Assembly (NCBI GenBank): GCA_900537185.1
Contig: LS999826.1
Location: 310,001-374,000 of the forward strand
Direction of reading: 5' to 3'
Length of the DNA: 64,000 bases
Source: Cytophagales bacterium Alg240-R148
GTDB lineage: Bacteria; Bacteroidota; Bacteroidia; Cytophagales; Cyclobacteriaceae
The position numbers were made by a program, and so were the translations under genes. Position 1 is the first letter of the stretch, and each line of letters begins with the position of its first letter. Shown here piece after piece: positions 45,418 through 54,043 of this stretch. Below the pieces are notes generated by a model. That model saw only the letters and a program-made list of their open reading frames with translations, was not told the DNA's origin and made no database searches.

Positions 45418-46599
45418 ATGAGGAGATTTATACTTTTTGATGACCAGAAAATAAAGGAGGCTTTGTTGCCTCTTACCTTTATCCGGCCGGTTTGTGATGT
45501 GCGGATAGGGATTTTCACAATTAGGGAGAAGTGGGTGCGGCATTTGAACCAGCAAGTGACCAACTACACCGAAGCCTACCTTGCCCAAAAATTTCCATTT
45601 GAAAAGGGAGAAGACAATGTTTTTATCAATGGGGCGCTCTGCCCTTCAGAAGACGTAGTCAAGGCCATTCTAGAATTGGGACCCAACGAAGGGTTGAGAA
45701 ATGACCAAGGCCTGCTGGCTTTTAGAAGTCAAAATATACTTCCTGATCAGTTGGATCAGTTAAGTTTAATGGCGTACAGTGGGGAAACAACCCTGATAAC
45801 GAAACCTTGGTTTATCTTTCAGCACAATGCTTTGCAAATACAAGAGGATTTTAAATTGTTGCAAAATAAGTCTGAAAAGCTAAAAGACAAGCACACCATC
45901 GTCTATGGCGAAGACAACCTTTACGTAGAGCCAGGTGTAGTTACTAGAGCAGCAGTTATCAATGCCGAAAAAGGACCAGTTTATTTGGGGAAAGACGTGT
46001 TGGTGCAGGAAGGGGCTGTTATAGCAGGTTCTTCTGCTGTTTTGCAAGCAACTTCCATCAGCATGGGTGCTAAAATCAGAGGAGATTCTACTTTTGGGCC
46101 TTACTGTAAAATTGGAGGTGAAATCGGCAATTCGGTTGTTTTTGGATATACCAACAAAGCGCATGAGGGATACCTGGGCAACTCAGTTATTGGTGAATGG
46201 TGCAACCTTGGTGCTGACACCAACACTTCTAATCTTAAGAATAACTATGCCAATGTCAAGGTTTGGAATTACGAAGCCAATGGCATTGTTGATTCCGGTC
46301 TGACCTTCTTTGGTTTGATTATGGGGGACCACTCCAAGTGTGGAATCAATACAATGTTCAATACGGGGACAGTAGTAGGCGTTAGTGCCAATGTGTTTGG
46401 AGGAGGATACCCCAATATGTTCATACCATCGTTTTCTTGGGGAGGTGAAAAAGGATTTTCTACCTATAGAATTGAAAAGGCTTTTGAAGTGGCAGCATTG
46501 GTTATGGGTAGAAGAAATATTCTCTTCGATGGCGTTGAAAAAGCAATTTTATCCCATATCTTCGAGACTTCATCAGAATACAGGATTTGGGATAATTAA
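45418..46599 (+). CDS. GlmU-family sugar nucleotidyltransferase-like protein
   Basis: 393 residues with an N-terminal nucleotidyltransferase-like part (LTFIRPVCDVRIGIFTIREKW, split at about 19-40) and a C-terminal left-handed beta-helix (about 185-345; hexapeptide turns such as VTRAAVINA, GAVIAGSSAV, SISMGAKIRGD, GEIGNSVVFG). The canonical pyrophosphorylase loop (LAAGxGTRM) of GlmU is missing, so activity as a uridyltransferase is doubtful; this Bacteroidota family is usually annotated as GlmU-like. Substrate is unknown. It lies nine bases before holB. Confidence 0.78.
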   Translation: MRRFILFDDQKIKEALLPLTFIRPVCDVRIGIFTIREKWVRHLNQQVTNYTEAYLAQKFPFEKGEDNVFINGALCPSEDVVKAILELGPNEGLRNDQGLLAFRSQNILPDQLDQLSLMAYSGETTLITKPWFIFQHNALQIQEDFKLLQNKSEKLKDKHTIVYGEDNLYVEPGVVTRAAVINAEKGPVYLGKDVLVQEGAVIAGSSAVLQATSISMGAKIRGDSTFGPYCKIGGEIGNSVVFGYTNKAHEGYLGNSVIGEWCNLGADTNTSNLKNNYANVKVWNYEANGIVDSGLTFFGLIMGDHSKCGINTMFNTGTVVGVSANVFGGGYPNMFIPSFSWGGEKGFSTYRIEKAFEVAALVMGRRNILFDGVEKAILSHIFETSSEYRIWDN

Positions 46600-46608
46600 T
46601 TATCGATT

Positions 46609-47730
46609 ATGTTGTTCAAAAATATACCCGGATTAGAAGAAAGTAAAGCACAGTTGATTCAAGCTGTAAAGAACAATCATGTAGCCCATGCTCAGATGTT
46701 TTTAGGGCAGCCTGGAGGAGGTAACTTGGCCATGGCACTGGCTTTTGCGACTTATTTGAATTGTGACAATCCGGGTGATGAAGACGCTTGTGGGGTGTGT
46801 CCTACTTGTCAAAAAAATCAGAAATTTATCCACCCGGATGTCCATTTTGTATTTCCTGTTGGCGCTACCAAAAAAGTGACCGGATCGGATGTAGTGAGCA
46901 CTAGTTTCTTAAAAGAGTGGCGGGGGTTTTTGTTGCAATCTGCCTTTGGAAATTTAGAGAAATGGGCGGAGTTTTTTGGTGGAGAAAACAAACAGCTCAA
47001 CATTTCGAAAGAAGAAAGTAGGCAAATAATCAAGCAGCTTGCATTAAAATCTTACGAAGGAAAATACAAAATTATGGTCATTTGGCATCCGGAGAATATG
47101 AACATATCCTCTGCCAATGGCATATTGAAAATTCTCGAAGAGCCACCTGCAAAAACTGTGTTTTTATTAGTTGGGTATGACCTTGAAAAGATAATCAGTA
47201 CCATTATTTCCCGTACCCAAATTTTTAATATACCGCCTTTTGAAGACGAAGCCGTGCAAGGGTATGTTTTAGAGCATTTTGAGGTGGACGATGGTAAAGC
47301 AAAACAAATTGCCCATTTGGCTAAAGGAGATATAAATGTTATTGAAGAACTAATCTCTGGAGTTGAAAATAACAGCCATGAATGGTTTAGAGATTGGATG
47401 CGAGGTTGCTTTACAAAGGATTTAACCAAATTGGTAAAACTATCGGATCAGTTCCACGGAATGAACAAAGTAGCACAGAAATCCGTATTGCACTACGCAC
47501 TCCAAATGTTTAGAGAAAGTCTGTTGAAAGTAGCTGGCAATGAAGACATGTTGCGACTTACCGGAGCGGAATCAACTTTTATTGAGAACTTCAGTAAGGT
47601 GATGGATTTTGACAAAATTGCTGTTTTTGTACAAGAAATAGAACAAGACTTTTACTATCTGGAACGCAATGCTAGTGCCAAAATGATATTTTTGGACCTT
47701 TCGTTGAAGATTGCCAGACAATTGCGATAA
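46609..47730 (+). CDS. holB: DNA polymerase III subunit delta'
   Basis: Delta' is the stator of the clamp loader. 373 residues: a AAA+ domain with a degenerate P-loop (LGQPGGGNLAMAL), the zinc-binding Cys cluster CDNPGDEDACGVCPTC (four cysteines, about 64-79), and C-terminal helical domains. The modified Walker A, without GKT, is expected for delta', which does not hydrolyse ATP. It precedes hemC by two bases, which suggests one transcript. Confidence 0.9.
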   Translation: MLFKNIPGLEESKAQLIQAVKNNHVAHAQMFLGQPGGGNLAMALAFATYLNCDNPGDEDACGVCPTCQKNQKFIHPDVHFVFPVGATKKVTGSDVVSTSFLKEWRGFLLQSAFGNLEKWAEFFGGENKQLNISKEESRQIIKQLALKSYEGKYKIMVIWHPENMNISSANGILKILEEPPAKTVFLLVGYDLEKIISTIISRTQIFNIPPFEDEAVQGYVLEHFEVDDGKAKQIAHLAKGDINVIEELISGVENNSHEWFRDWMRGCFTKDLTKLVKLSDQFHGMNKVAQKSVLHYALQMFRESLLKVAGNEDMLRLTGAESTFIENFSKVMDFDKIAVFVQEIEQDFYYLERNASAKMIFLDLSLKIARQLR

Positions 47731-47732
47731 AA

Positions 47733-48656
47733 ATGGATAAAATTATAATTGGAACTAGAGGAAGTAAACTGGCGCTGTGGCAGGCCTATTGGATCAAAGA
47801 CCAGCTGAAAGCGCAAGGTGTTGGTTCGGAAATTAAAACCATAGAAACAAAAGGCGATAAAATTTTAGATACCACCATTGCCAAAATTGGGAGTAAAGGG
47901 GTGTTTACAGAAGAAATTGAAGACCAACTGAAGGAAGGGACCATTGATATTGCAGTGCATTCAGCCAAAGACTTACAGTCTTCCTTGCCAGAGGGTTTCG
48001 AAATTATTGCCTTTACAAGTAGGGAGTTGACACCAGATGTTCTAATCAGCCATAAAAAAATTGATGTCAACCAACCTTTGTTGGTGGGCACTAGCTCCAC
48101 AAGACGCATTGCTTTTTTAAACCAAATGTACCCACATTTTTCCCACACTTCTGTTCGAGGTAACTTGCAAACCAGAATTAGAAAAATGGAAGAAGGTGCT
48201 TGTGACGCCTTACTTTTGGCATATGCCGGTGTGCACCGGATGGGGTACAACGACAAGATTGTACATACCTTCGATGATGCCGACTGGATATCTCCAGTAG
48301 GGCAGGGAAGTGTCGCCATTGAGGTATATGCTTCTTTGTCAAAGGAAAAAAGAGAGATGGTACGCAACGCGTGCAACGATACCAACACAGAGCTGTGTTT
48401 GTTGGCTGAAAGGGCCTATTTGAAAGAGCTGGAGGGTGGGTGCAGTATTCCTGTATTTGCTCGTGCAGCCATGGACCAAAACATTATTACCTTAGAAGGA
48501 GGTGTTGTATCTTTGGATGGAGAAGAAAGAGTGGATTATGCCATTCAAGGTGCCCCGTCGTTGGCTGCTGAGTTAGGAAAAAAGATGGCCGAGGTGGTGA
48601 TGTCCTCTGGAGGCAAAGAAATATTAGAAGAAATTAAAAGAAGTATTAATAATTAG
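47733..48656 (+). CDS. hemC: hydroxymethylbilane synthase (porphobilinogen deaminase)
   Basis: HemC joins four porphobilinogens to hydroxymethylbilane in heme synthesis. 307 residues with GTRGSKLALWQA (7-18), catalytic Asp80 in HSAKDL, the SSTRR and RGNLQTR substrate-binding motifs (121-125, 142-148) and Cys237 in GGCSIP that carries the dipyrromethane cofactor. Length is normal. Other hem genes are not in the window. Confidence 0.97.
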   Translation: MDKIIIGTRGSKLALWQAYWIKDQLKAQGVGSEIKTIETKGDKILDTTIAKIGSKGVFTEEIEDQLKEGTIDIAVHSAKDLQSSLPEGFEIIAFTSRELTPDVLISHKKIDVNQPLLVGTSSTRRIAFLNQMYPHFSHTSVRGNLQTRIRKMEEGACDALLLAYAGVHRMGYNDKIVHTFDDADWISPVGQGSVAIEVYASLSKEKREMVRNACNDTNTELCLLAERAYLKELEGGCSIPVFARAAMDQNIITLEGGVVSLDGEERVDYAIQGAPSLAAELGKKMAEVVMSSGGKEILEEIKRSINN

Positions 48657-48659
48657 AAG

Positions 48660-49535
48660 ATGAAAAAAATAGTATGGAACCTTGTGTTGTTAGGTCTGTT
48701 GTTCTCTTGTGGAGACCCTAATGAGGATTATTTGATTTCAATTGAAACGGAGTATGGCACTATGTATGCCGTTTTGTATGACGAGACACCCAAACACAAA
48801 GAGAATTTTATAAAATTGGCCGCCGAAGGGTATTACGATAGCATACTTTTTCATAGAGTGATGCAAGACTTTATGATCCAAACAGGGGATCCTGATTCTA
48901 AAAATGCCCAACCAGGTGCGTCAGTAGGTACTGGAAGTCCTGGTTATCAAATAGATTCAGAAATGTTACCACAGTATTTTCATAAAAAGGGGGCATTGGC
49001 AGCGGCACGCCAACCAGATAACATCAACCCGCAAAAAAAGTCAAGTGGGAGCCAGTTTTACATTGTTCAAGGCAAAAAGGTAAGCAAAGAAGAAGTGGTT
49101 ACGGATATGGATAAACTGAACACCGCAGTAGGGCAACTGATGCAGTTCCCTAAATACGACTCAGTGAAACAAGTGATTATGAAGCAATACCAAGCAGGGG
49201 ACTACGATGGGTATACCCAAACTATTTTGGCATTAAAACCAGAAATCAAAAAGACATTGGATCTGGATGTTAACAAAAAGAATTTTCCAATGGAAAGGGT
49301 GCCTGTTTATGAATCCATTGGAGGTGCACCGTTTTTGGACGATGAATACACTGTTTTTGGACAAGTGATTAAAGGACTTGAAATTGTAGATAAAATTGCA
49401 GCAGTTCAAGTAGACGGAAGACACAGACCTTTGGAAGATGTTCGCATACATGTGAAGGTGGAAAAAATGAAAAAGAAAAAAATCACCAAAATGACCGGAT
49501 ACGAATATCCAGTTGTTGCAAGTGAAAAGAAATAA
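48660..49535 (+). CDS. cyclophilin-type peptidyl-prolyl isomerase lipoprotein
   Basis: 291 residues. A short lipoprotein signal ends at LLFSC (Cys17), placing the enzyme in the envelope. The cyclophilin fold shows FHRVMQDFMIQTGDP (about 63-77) with its catalytic Arg and Gln, and a KKSSGSQFYIVQGK segment (about 121-134). A helical insertion of about 80 residues (about 135-215) separates the strands from the terminal FGQVIKGLEIVDKIA motif, as in other Bacteroidota members. It assists folding of exported proteins. It follows hemC by three bases. Confidence 0.9.
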   Translation: MKKIVWNLVLLGLLFSCGDPNEDYLISIETEYGTMYAVLYDETPKHKENFIKLAAEGYYDSILFHRVMQDFMIQTGDPDSKNAQPGASVGTGSPGYQIDSEMLPQYFHKKGALAAARQPDNINPQKKSSGSQFYIVQGKKVSKEEVVTDMDKLNTAVGQLMQFPKYDSVKQVIMKQYQAGDYDGYTQTILALKPEIKKTLDLDVNKKNFPMERVPVYESIGGAPFLDDEYTVFGQVIKGLEIVDKIAAVQVDGRHRPLEDVRIHVKVEKMKKKKITKMTGYEYPVVASEKK

Positions 49536-49555
49536 AAGCAATCAAAATTGACCCC

Positions 49556-50470
49556 ATGAAAATTCTAATTACAGGTGCCAATGGTTTGTTGGGCCAAAAA
49601 TTAATTGACTACTACCGAGAGGCCACTAACAATGAGGTGGTTGCAACGGGTAGAGGAAGTTATAGAGGCTTTGCCCTACCGGAGAATGTTCGGTATGTGT
49701 CCATGGACATTGAATCTAAAGACTCAGTGGAGAAGGTGATTGGTATGGAGCAACCAGATGCCATCATTCATGGTGCCGCAATGACCAATGTGGATGCTTG
49801 TGAAGAAAATAAAGAAGCTTGCTGGAAGGCCAACGTCACAGCCGTAGAATACTTAGTTGGCGCCGCTGAAGAGGCAGCTGCTTTTTTTGTTCATGTATCG
49901 ACAGATTTTATATTTAAGGGAGACGAAGGGCCGCTTACTGAAGATGCCACACCGGACCCAGTGAACTATTATGGTGATTCCAAACTGGAAGCAGAAAAAA
50001 TCGTTATGAATTCCAAATTGAAGTGGTCTATTGCAAGAACGGTACTTGTATATGGGGTGACAAGAGGCATGAGCCGTTCCAATATAATTTTATGGATAAA
50101 GGGAAGTTTGGAGAACAAAAAAGAAATTCAGGTAGTTGACGATCAGTTTAGAACCCCTACATTGGCCGAAGATTTGGCTAAAGGTTGTGCTTTGATAGCT
50201 GAAAAATCAGCTGAAGGAGTTTTTAATATTTCAGGAAAAGACTTTTTAAGCCCTTATGAAATGGCTGTTAAGACGGCAGAATATTTTAATTTGGATACTT
50301 CGTGTATGTCAAAAACGGACTCTTCCATTTTCAAACAACCAGCAGTGCGGCCTTTGGTTACTGGTTTTGTTATTGACAAAGCTAGAAAAGTATTGGGGTA
50401 TGAGCCTGTGTCGTTTGAAGAAGGAATAGAGGTAGTAGCACAACAATTTGAAGCAGCTTCAAAAGACTAG
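49556..50470 (+). CDS. rfbD: dTDP-4-dehydrorhamnose reductase-like SDR
   Basis: RfbD reduces dTDP-4-keto-rhamnose to dTDP-L-rhamnose. 304 residues with GANGLLGQ (7-14), the VSTDFIFKG motif (about 118-126), the YYGDSKLEAE catalytic Tyr-x-x-x-Lys (about 141-150) and DDQFRTPT (about 196-203). The last motif is typical of RmlD-fold reductases, though other reductases of this family (for example for methionine adenosyltransferase beta-like proteins) look alike. It is separated from rfbC by 34 kb, so the rhamnose pathway is not clustered. Confidence 0.8.
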   Translation: MKILITGANGLLGQKLIDYYREATNNEVVATGRGSYRGFALPENVRYVSMDIESKDSVEKVIGMEQPDAIIHGAAMTNVDACEENKEACWKANVTAVEYLVGAAEEAAAFFVHVSTDFIFKGDEGPLTEDATPDPVNYYGDSKLEAEKIVMNSKLKWSIARTVLVYGVTRGMSRSNIILWIKGSLENKKEIQVVDDQFRTPTLAEDLAKGCALIAEKSAEGVFNISGKDFLSPYEMAVKTAEYFNLDTSCMSKTDSSIFKQPAVRPLVTGFVIDKARKVLGYEPVSFEEGIEVVAQQFEAASKD

Positions 50471-50489
50471 AATATTAAAACTTAATAAT

Positions 50490-50521
50490 AAAAGGGACTA
50501 CAGCAATGTGGTCCCTTTTTT
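50490..50521 (+). terminator. terminator after rfbD
   Basis: AAAAGGGAC and GTCCCTTTT form a nine-bp stem around twelve bases with following T-run (TTTTTTATTTT). It ends the rpmE2-downstream operon and, read on the other strand, may also stop the leftward transporter transcript. Confidence 0.8.
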
Positions 50522-50551
50522 ATTTTCTGCATGAGGTTATGGTAGAAGGAA

Positions 50552-50659
50552 TTAATTATTGTTCCGTTCTTTATTGATTGCAATTCTAAGAAAGAAAACA
50601 AAACCTCCCATAACAATTCCCAAACATAAAACCATTCCGATGATTGCATCTATTGACAT
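50552..50659 (-). CDS. MetS-like small subunit of NSS transporter (35 aa)
   Basis: A 35-codon frame starts two bases after the stop of the transporter gene. The product, one hydrophobic span at about 5-25 (AIIGMVLCLGIVMGGFVFFL) followed by basic and Asn residues, has the layout of MetS-type subunits that accompany MetP-type NSS transporters. In Corynebacterium, MetS is needed for methionine import by MetP. It is far below normal gene-calling length; its conserved position directly behind the transporter is the main support. Confidence 0.75.
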   Translation of the reverse strand: MSIDAIIGMVLCLGIVMGGFVFFLRIAINKERNNN

Positions 50660-50661
50660 AA

Positions 50662-52146
50662 CTAAGCAAATTTTTTGTACAAGAATTTATTGATAACAAA
50701 CCCAATAACCAGTACGCCCACCCATTGGGTGACAATACTTGCGTTGCTGTAAACATCGAATACATTCCAGTTGCCATTGGCATCGAACCATGGGTATTGG
50801 CTGTATCCTTGCGCCATCCACCAATAAATTAGGAAAATTGCTAACGGCACATTGAAAATCATACAATATGTAAAATATTTATTGGAGGCCTTAAAATCTG
50901 AATCTGCATCAATCATATTGGTTTTCATATCTTTAAGTCCGTGTTTTATGGATCCTATGATAATGAAGAGACCTGAAAGCAGCAAACCAACGCCCCAAAC
51001 CCAATCTTGGTTGGTGAAAAAGTCCAAAGACCAAACGCTTGGAAAACCGATCAAAACGAACAATATCAACGCCAAACCTGTTGCAGTACCTTTGTTCATC
51101 CCAGCGTCTTTGAGGTTGCTCATCAACAAAGCCACCATGGACAACAGCGATGAAAAAGCTGCTAAGAACAGTGCCAAAAAGAAAATTGTGGCGATAATGG
51201 CGCCACCAGGGACCGTAGAAAATAATTTTGGTATGATGGTGAAAGTTAAGGCTTGGCTTCCTGATTTAAGGAAGGTCAATGCCTCGGCTTCAGAAGCAGA
51301 TAGAGCAAATACTGCTGGTAATATGGCCATACCGGCTATTAAAGAAGCTGTATTGTTTCCAAAAGCGCCTATGAAGGTGTTGAGGGTTACATCTTCTTTG
51401 TTACGAGAATACGAAGATAGGGTCATTAATAGACCCCAACCTGCCCCAGTGGACCATGCCGATTGGGTCAATGCTTCTATCCAAATAACCGGATCCTTGA
51501 AGTCCTCTGCTTGAATCGAGAACATGTATTCCAGACCTAAAATGCCATTTTCTAAGCTCAGCGAAATGAAAACAATCAACAATAAAATGACAAACAAACT
51601 TGGTATAAGTATTTTATTGGCCTTCTCAAGCCCTTTTTGTATGCCTCTGGATAAAATAACAACTCCAATAATACTTACCACAATGTATAAAACCACCATA
51701 ATTGGATCTTGATTCGATATTTTATCCCAAAATTGGTTCAGAAGCTCAGGGTTTTCCGCCAGGCGTTCTTTTAGTGGTTGTTCGTGCAGTAGGTTGGAAA
51801 CTGAAAAACCCAGGTAGCGGAGGGCCCAACCGGTAACTACAGTATAATAGAATGCGATACCAAGCGTACAAAGTGTGATAAAAAAACCTAGAAAAGTAAA
51901 GGGCTTTCCGGCAAGATTGGCATAAGAACCAATAACACCTTTTTTATATTTTTTACCAATTGAAAATTCTGCTAATAAAATTGGAATGGACCAAATAAAT
52001 AAGAAAAGAATCCAAAGTAGGATGAAAGACCCACCGTACTGGCCAGCAAGGCGTGGAAATCTCCATAAATTGCCGGCCCCAATGGCCATTCCTAAAGAGG
52101 CCAAAATGATGCCCCATCGATTGCTAAATTGCTCTTGTTTAGACAT
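50662..52146 (-). CDS. sodium-dependent amino-acid transporter, NSS family (MetP-like)
   Basis: 494 residues with about twelve membrane spans. The N-terminal span pair NRWGIILASLGMAIGAGNLW and FPRLAGQYGGSF is the sodium and substrate site of the neurotransmitter:sodium symporter family. The presence of a MetS-like small gene two bases downstream suggests a methionine or alanine transporter of the MetP group; substrate is inferred, not seen. The gene is leftward, with a terminator between it and the next gene's end. Confidence 0.9.
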   Translation of the reverse strand: MSKQEQFSNRWGIILASLGMAIGAGNLWRFPRLAGQYGGSFILLWILFLFIWSIPILLAEFSIGKKYKKGVIGSYANLAGKPFTFLGFFITLCTLGIAFYYTVVTGWALRYLGFSVSNLLHEQPLKERLAENPELLNQFWDKISNQDPIMVVLYIVVSIIGVVILSRGIQKGLEKANKILIPSLFVILLLIVFISLSLENGILGLEYMFSIQAEDFKDPVIWIEALTQSAWSTGAGWGLLMTLSSYSRNKEDVTLNTFIGAFGNNTASLIAGMAILPAVFALSASEAEALTFLKSGSQALTFTIIPKLFSTVPGGAIIATIFFLALFLAAFSSLLSMVALLMSNLKDAGMNKGTATGLALILFVLIGFPSVWSLDFFTNQDWVWGVGLLLSGLFIIIGSIKHGLKDMKTNMIDADSDFKASNKYFTYCMIFNVPLAIFLIYWWMAQGYSQYPWFDANGNWNVFDVYSNASIVTQWVGVLVIGFVINKFLYKKFA

Positions 52147-52241
52147 GAAAAATAATAGTCAAGGTTTTCAGTCCTTAATAATAGTCAAAAAATGCGAGAG
52201 TTGAATAGCCCGAAGGGATGGAGTTGGGTAATTAGAGAAAA

Positions 52242-52271
52242 AAAAGACCGGTCTAACACCGGTCTTTTTTT
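52242..52271. terminator. terminator of the PafA-like gene's neighbourhood
   Basis: AAAAGACCGGT and ACCGGTCTTTT pair perfectly around CTAAC, with T-runs on both strands. It lies between the transporter start and the phosphatase stop, and its leftward use would end the phosphatase message before the transporter. Confidence 0.85.
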
Positions 52272-53919
52272 AATGTTTTAAAGCTTCTTTTATTGGTTGT
52301 CCTGTACAACCACTGGGAAATGGAATTTTTAATAGAGTTGTAATGGTAGGAGCAATATCAGTAATGTTGTACCGTTCGTGTGATTCGCCCGCTCGGATGC
52401 CTGCGCCATACAGTAGGATGGGTACGTGGGTGTCATAGTTATACCCAGATCCATGGGTGGTTCCAATAGGTCCTTTACCGGACATCCAACCTGCTTGAAA
52501 ATAATATAAAATATCGCCACTTCTTTTGTGGTGGTAGCCTCTTACCAAGTTGCCAATTGGACCTCCTGCATTAAAATCAGTTTGCATTACCATCCAAGAT
52601 GGGTATGCTTCTGCAATCCCAGGTTCTCCCATGAGCAACTGTGCTACTTTGTTTTGAACCGCATACAAGTCTATTTTTTTGCTGTTAATAAATTCCTTGT
52701 CAAGAAATACTTGGTTGTTGCTAATCGATTCTACATATACGCCTTTTCCAAAATACCGAACCAAGTGTGCATTAATTTTATCGGATAAACCAGTCTTGGA
52801 AAAATATCCACCAGCCATTTTGTGGTCTATTAAACGTTGGGGAACATCCAAAACGGCATGATCAGCAGTAAGAAATACGGTGTATTGCCCTTCGCCTACG
52901 GTGGTGTCCAAGTGTTTCAAAAGGCCTGCAATCTCTAAATCCAAACGCAAATAAAAATCCTGTACTTCTTTGGCATAAGGCCCAAAGGCGTGCCCAGCGG
53001 CATCTGTAGCAGAATAACTAATAGTTAATATGTCGGTAATGCCGTCTTGCCCTAATTTTTCTCCTTCTATGGCTGCTTTTGCCATTTCTGTTACAATGGT
53101 ATTGGCATAAGGAGTTACTGTAAGCAAGGAGTAGCCCATGTTGGTTTTGCTTTTCATAGCAGCTAAATCATAAGGGAAGGTACTCGTTCTTTTTGTTGGC
53201 ATTTTTGTTTCATACCTGCTGTCGTCCGGATCACTTTCTATATAAGTGTCGATAGGTTTTAGTGTTTCCCAAGTAGAGGTAAGGTATTGGTTTGCTAATT
53301 TTCTATTGTTAAATGCTCGCACCCAAGCAGGCAATTGGTCTTTGAAATAATAGGTGGAAGAATTGAATCCTCCGGTCGACTTGTTGTACCAATATGCCGC
53401 ATCTGCCGTTCTTCCGACCGGGAGTACTGCCCCACGGTCTTTGATCGAAATTCCTATCGATTTGGATTTGGATTGGGTGAAAAATTTAAGTTCATCAGCT
53501 AAGGTAGAAACCAATAACCGATGGGGTGAAACTTTTCCATTGCCCCCTGTTTCGCCTATTAGTGCCATGGCTGTATCCAAAACACAATTTACACCTTCTT
53601 CTAAGTTTTTGTCGTACCATTCATTAGAAATAATACCATGTGTGGAAGGGGTGCTGCCTGTAAAAACGGAAGCATGGCCTGGTCCAGTATAGGTAGGGGT
53701 ATAGTTGAAATGTCCATTATTAGCAGTAAAACCTTCATTGATTATCTTTTTAAAACCTTCATCACCGTAGTGGTTGTAAAAGCGGGTTAGGTATTCGTAC
53801 CGCATTTGATCTACTACAATGCCGATTACCAGTTTGGGTTTTTGTTGTTCAAAAGAATTCTGAGCTTTGGCGAACCCAATACCCATTAGTAGGAGTAGAA
53901 GTGGTAATTTAAACTTCAT
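52270..53919 (-). CDS. PafA-like alkaline phosphatase (calcium-activated type)
   Basis: The ATG at 53919 gives a clean signal peptide (about 1-20, ending AKAQ) and 549 residues. Active-site features of the PafA group are present: Asp37 in IVVDQMR (first metal ligand), nucleophile Thr78 in YTGPGHASVFTG, a YSATDAAGH motif (Asp and His ligands), TADHAVLD and the late YDTHVPIL His. The Thr nucleophile and Asp-Asp-His sets identify the phosphate monoesterase clade that works without phosphate starvation in Bacteroidota. It is secreted or periplasmic. The gene is single, leftward, with no obvious pho box in front. Confidence 0.88.
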   Translation of the reverse strand: MKFKLPLLLLLMGIGFAKAQNSFEQQKPKLVIGIVVDQMRYEYLTRFYNHYGDEGFKKIINEGFTANNGHFNYTPTYTGPGHASVFTGSTPSTHGIISNEWYDKNLEEGVNCVLDTAMALIGETGGNGKVSPHRLLVSTLADELKFFTQSKSKSIGISIKDRGAVLPVGRTADAAYWYNKSTGGFNSSTYYFKDQLPAWVRAFNNRKLANQYLTSTWETLKPIDTYIESDPDDSRYETKMPTKRTSTFPYDLAAMKSKTNMGYSLLTVTPYANTIVTEMAKAAIEGEKLGQDGITDILTISYSATDAAGHAFGPYAKEVQDFYLRLDLEIAGLLKHLDTTVGEGQYTVFLTADHAVLDVPQRLIDHKMAGGYFSKTGLSDKINAHLVRYFGKGVYVESISNNQVFLDKEFINSKKIDLYAVQNKVAQLLMGEPGIAEAYPSWMVMQTDFNAGGPIGNLVRGYHHKRSGDILYYFQAGWMSGKGPIGTTHGSGYNYDTHVPILLYGAGIRAGESHERYNITDIAPTITTLLKIPFPSGCTGQPIKEALKH

Positions 53920-54043
53920 TAGAGCTGTTGTTTTTATAGTTGTACACTGAATCAAAACTAGCTTATTATGGCATAGTTTCCAAAAATGATCCCGGAATGT
54001 ATGGTCTTCTTATGTTAACACTTTATTAAGCTTGCGGTATTAG

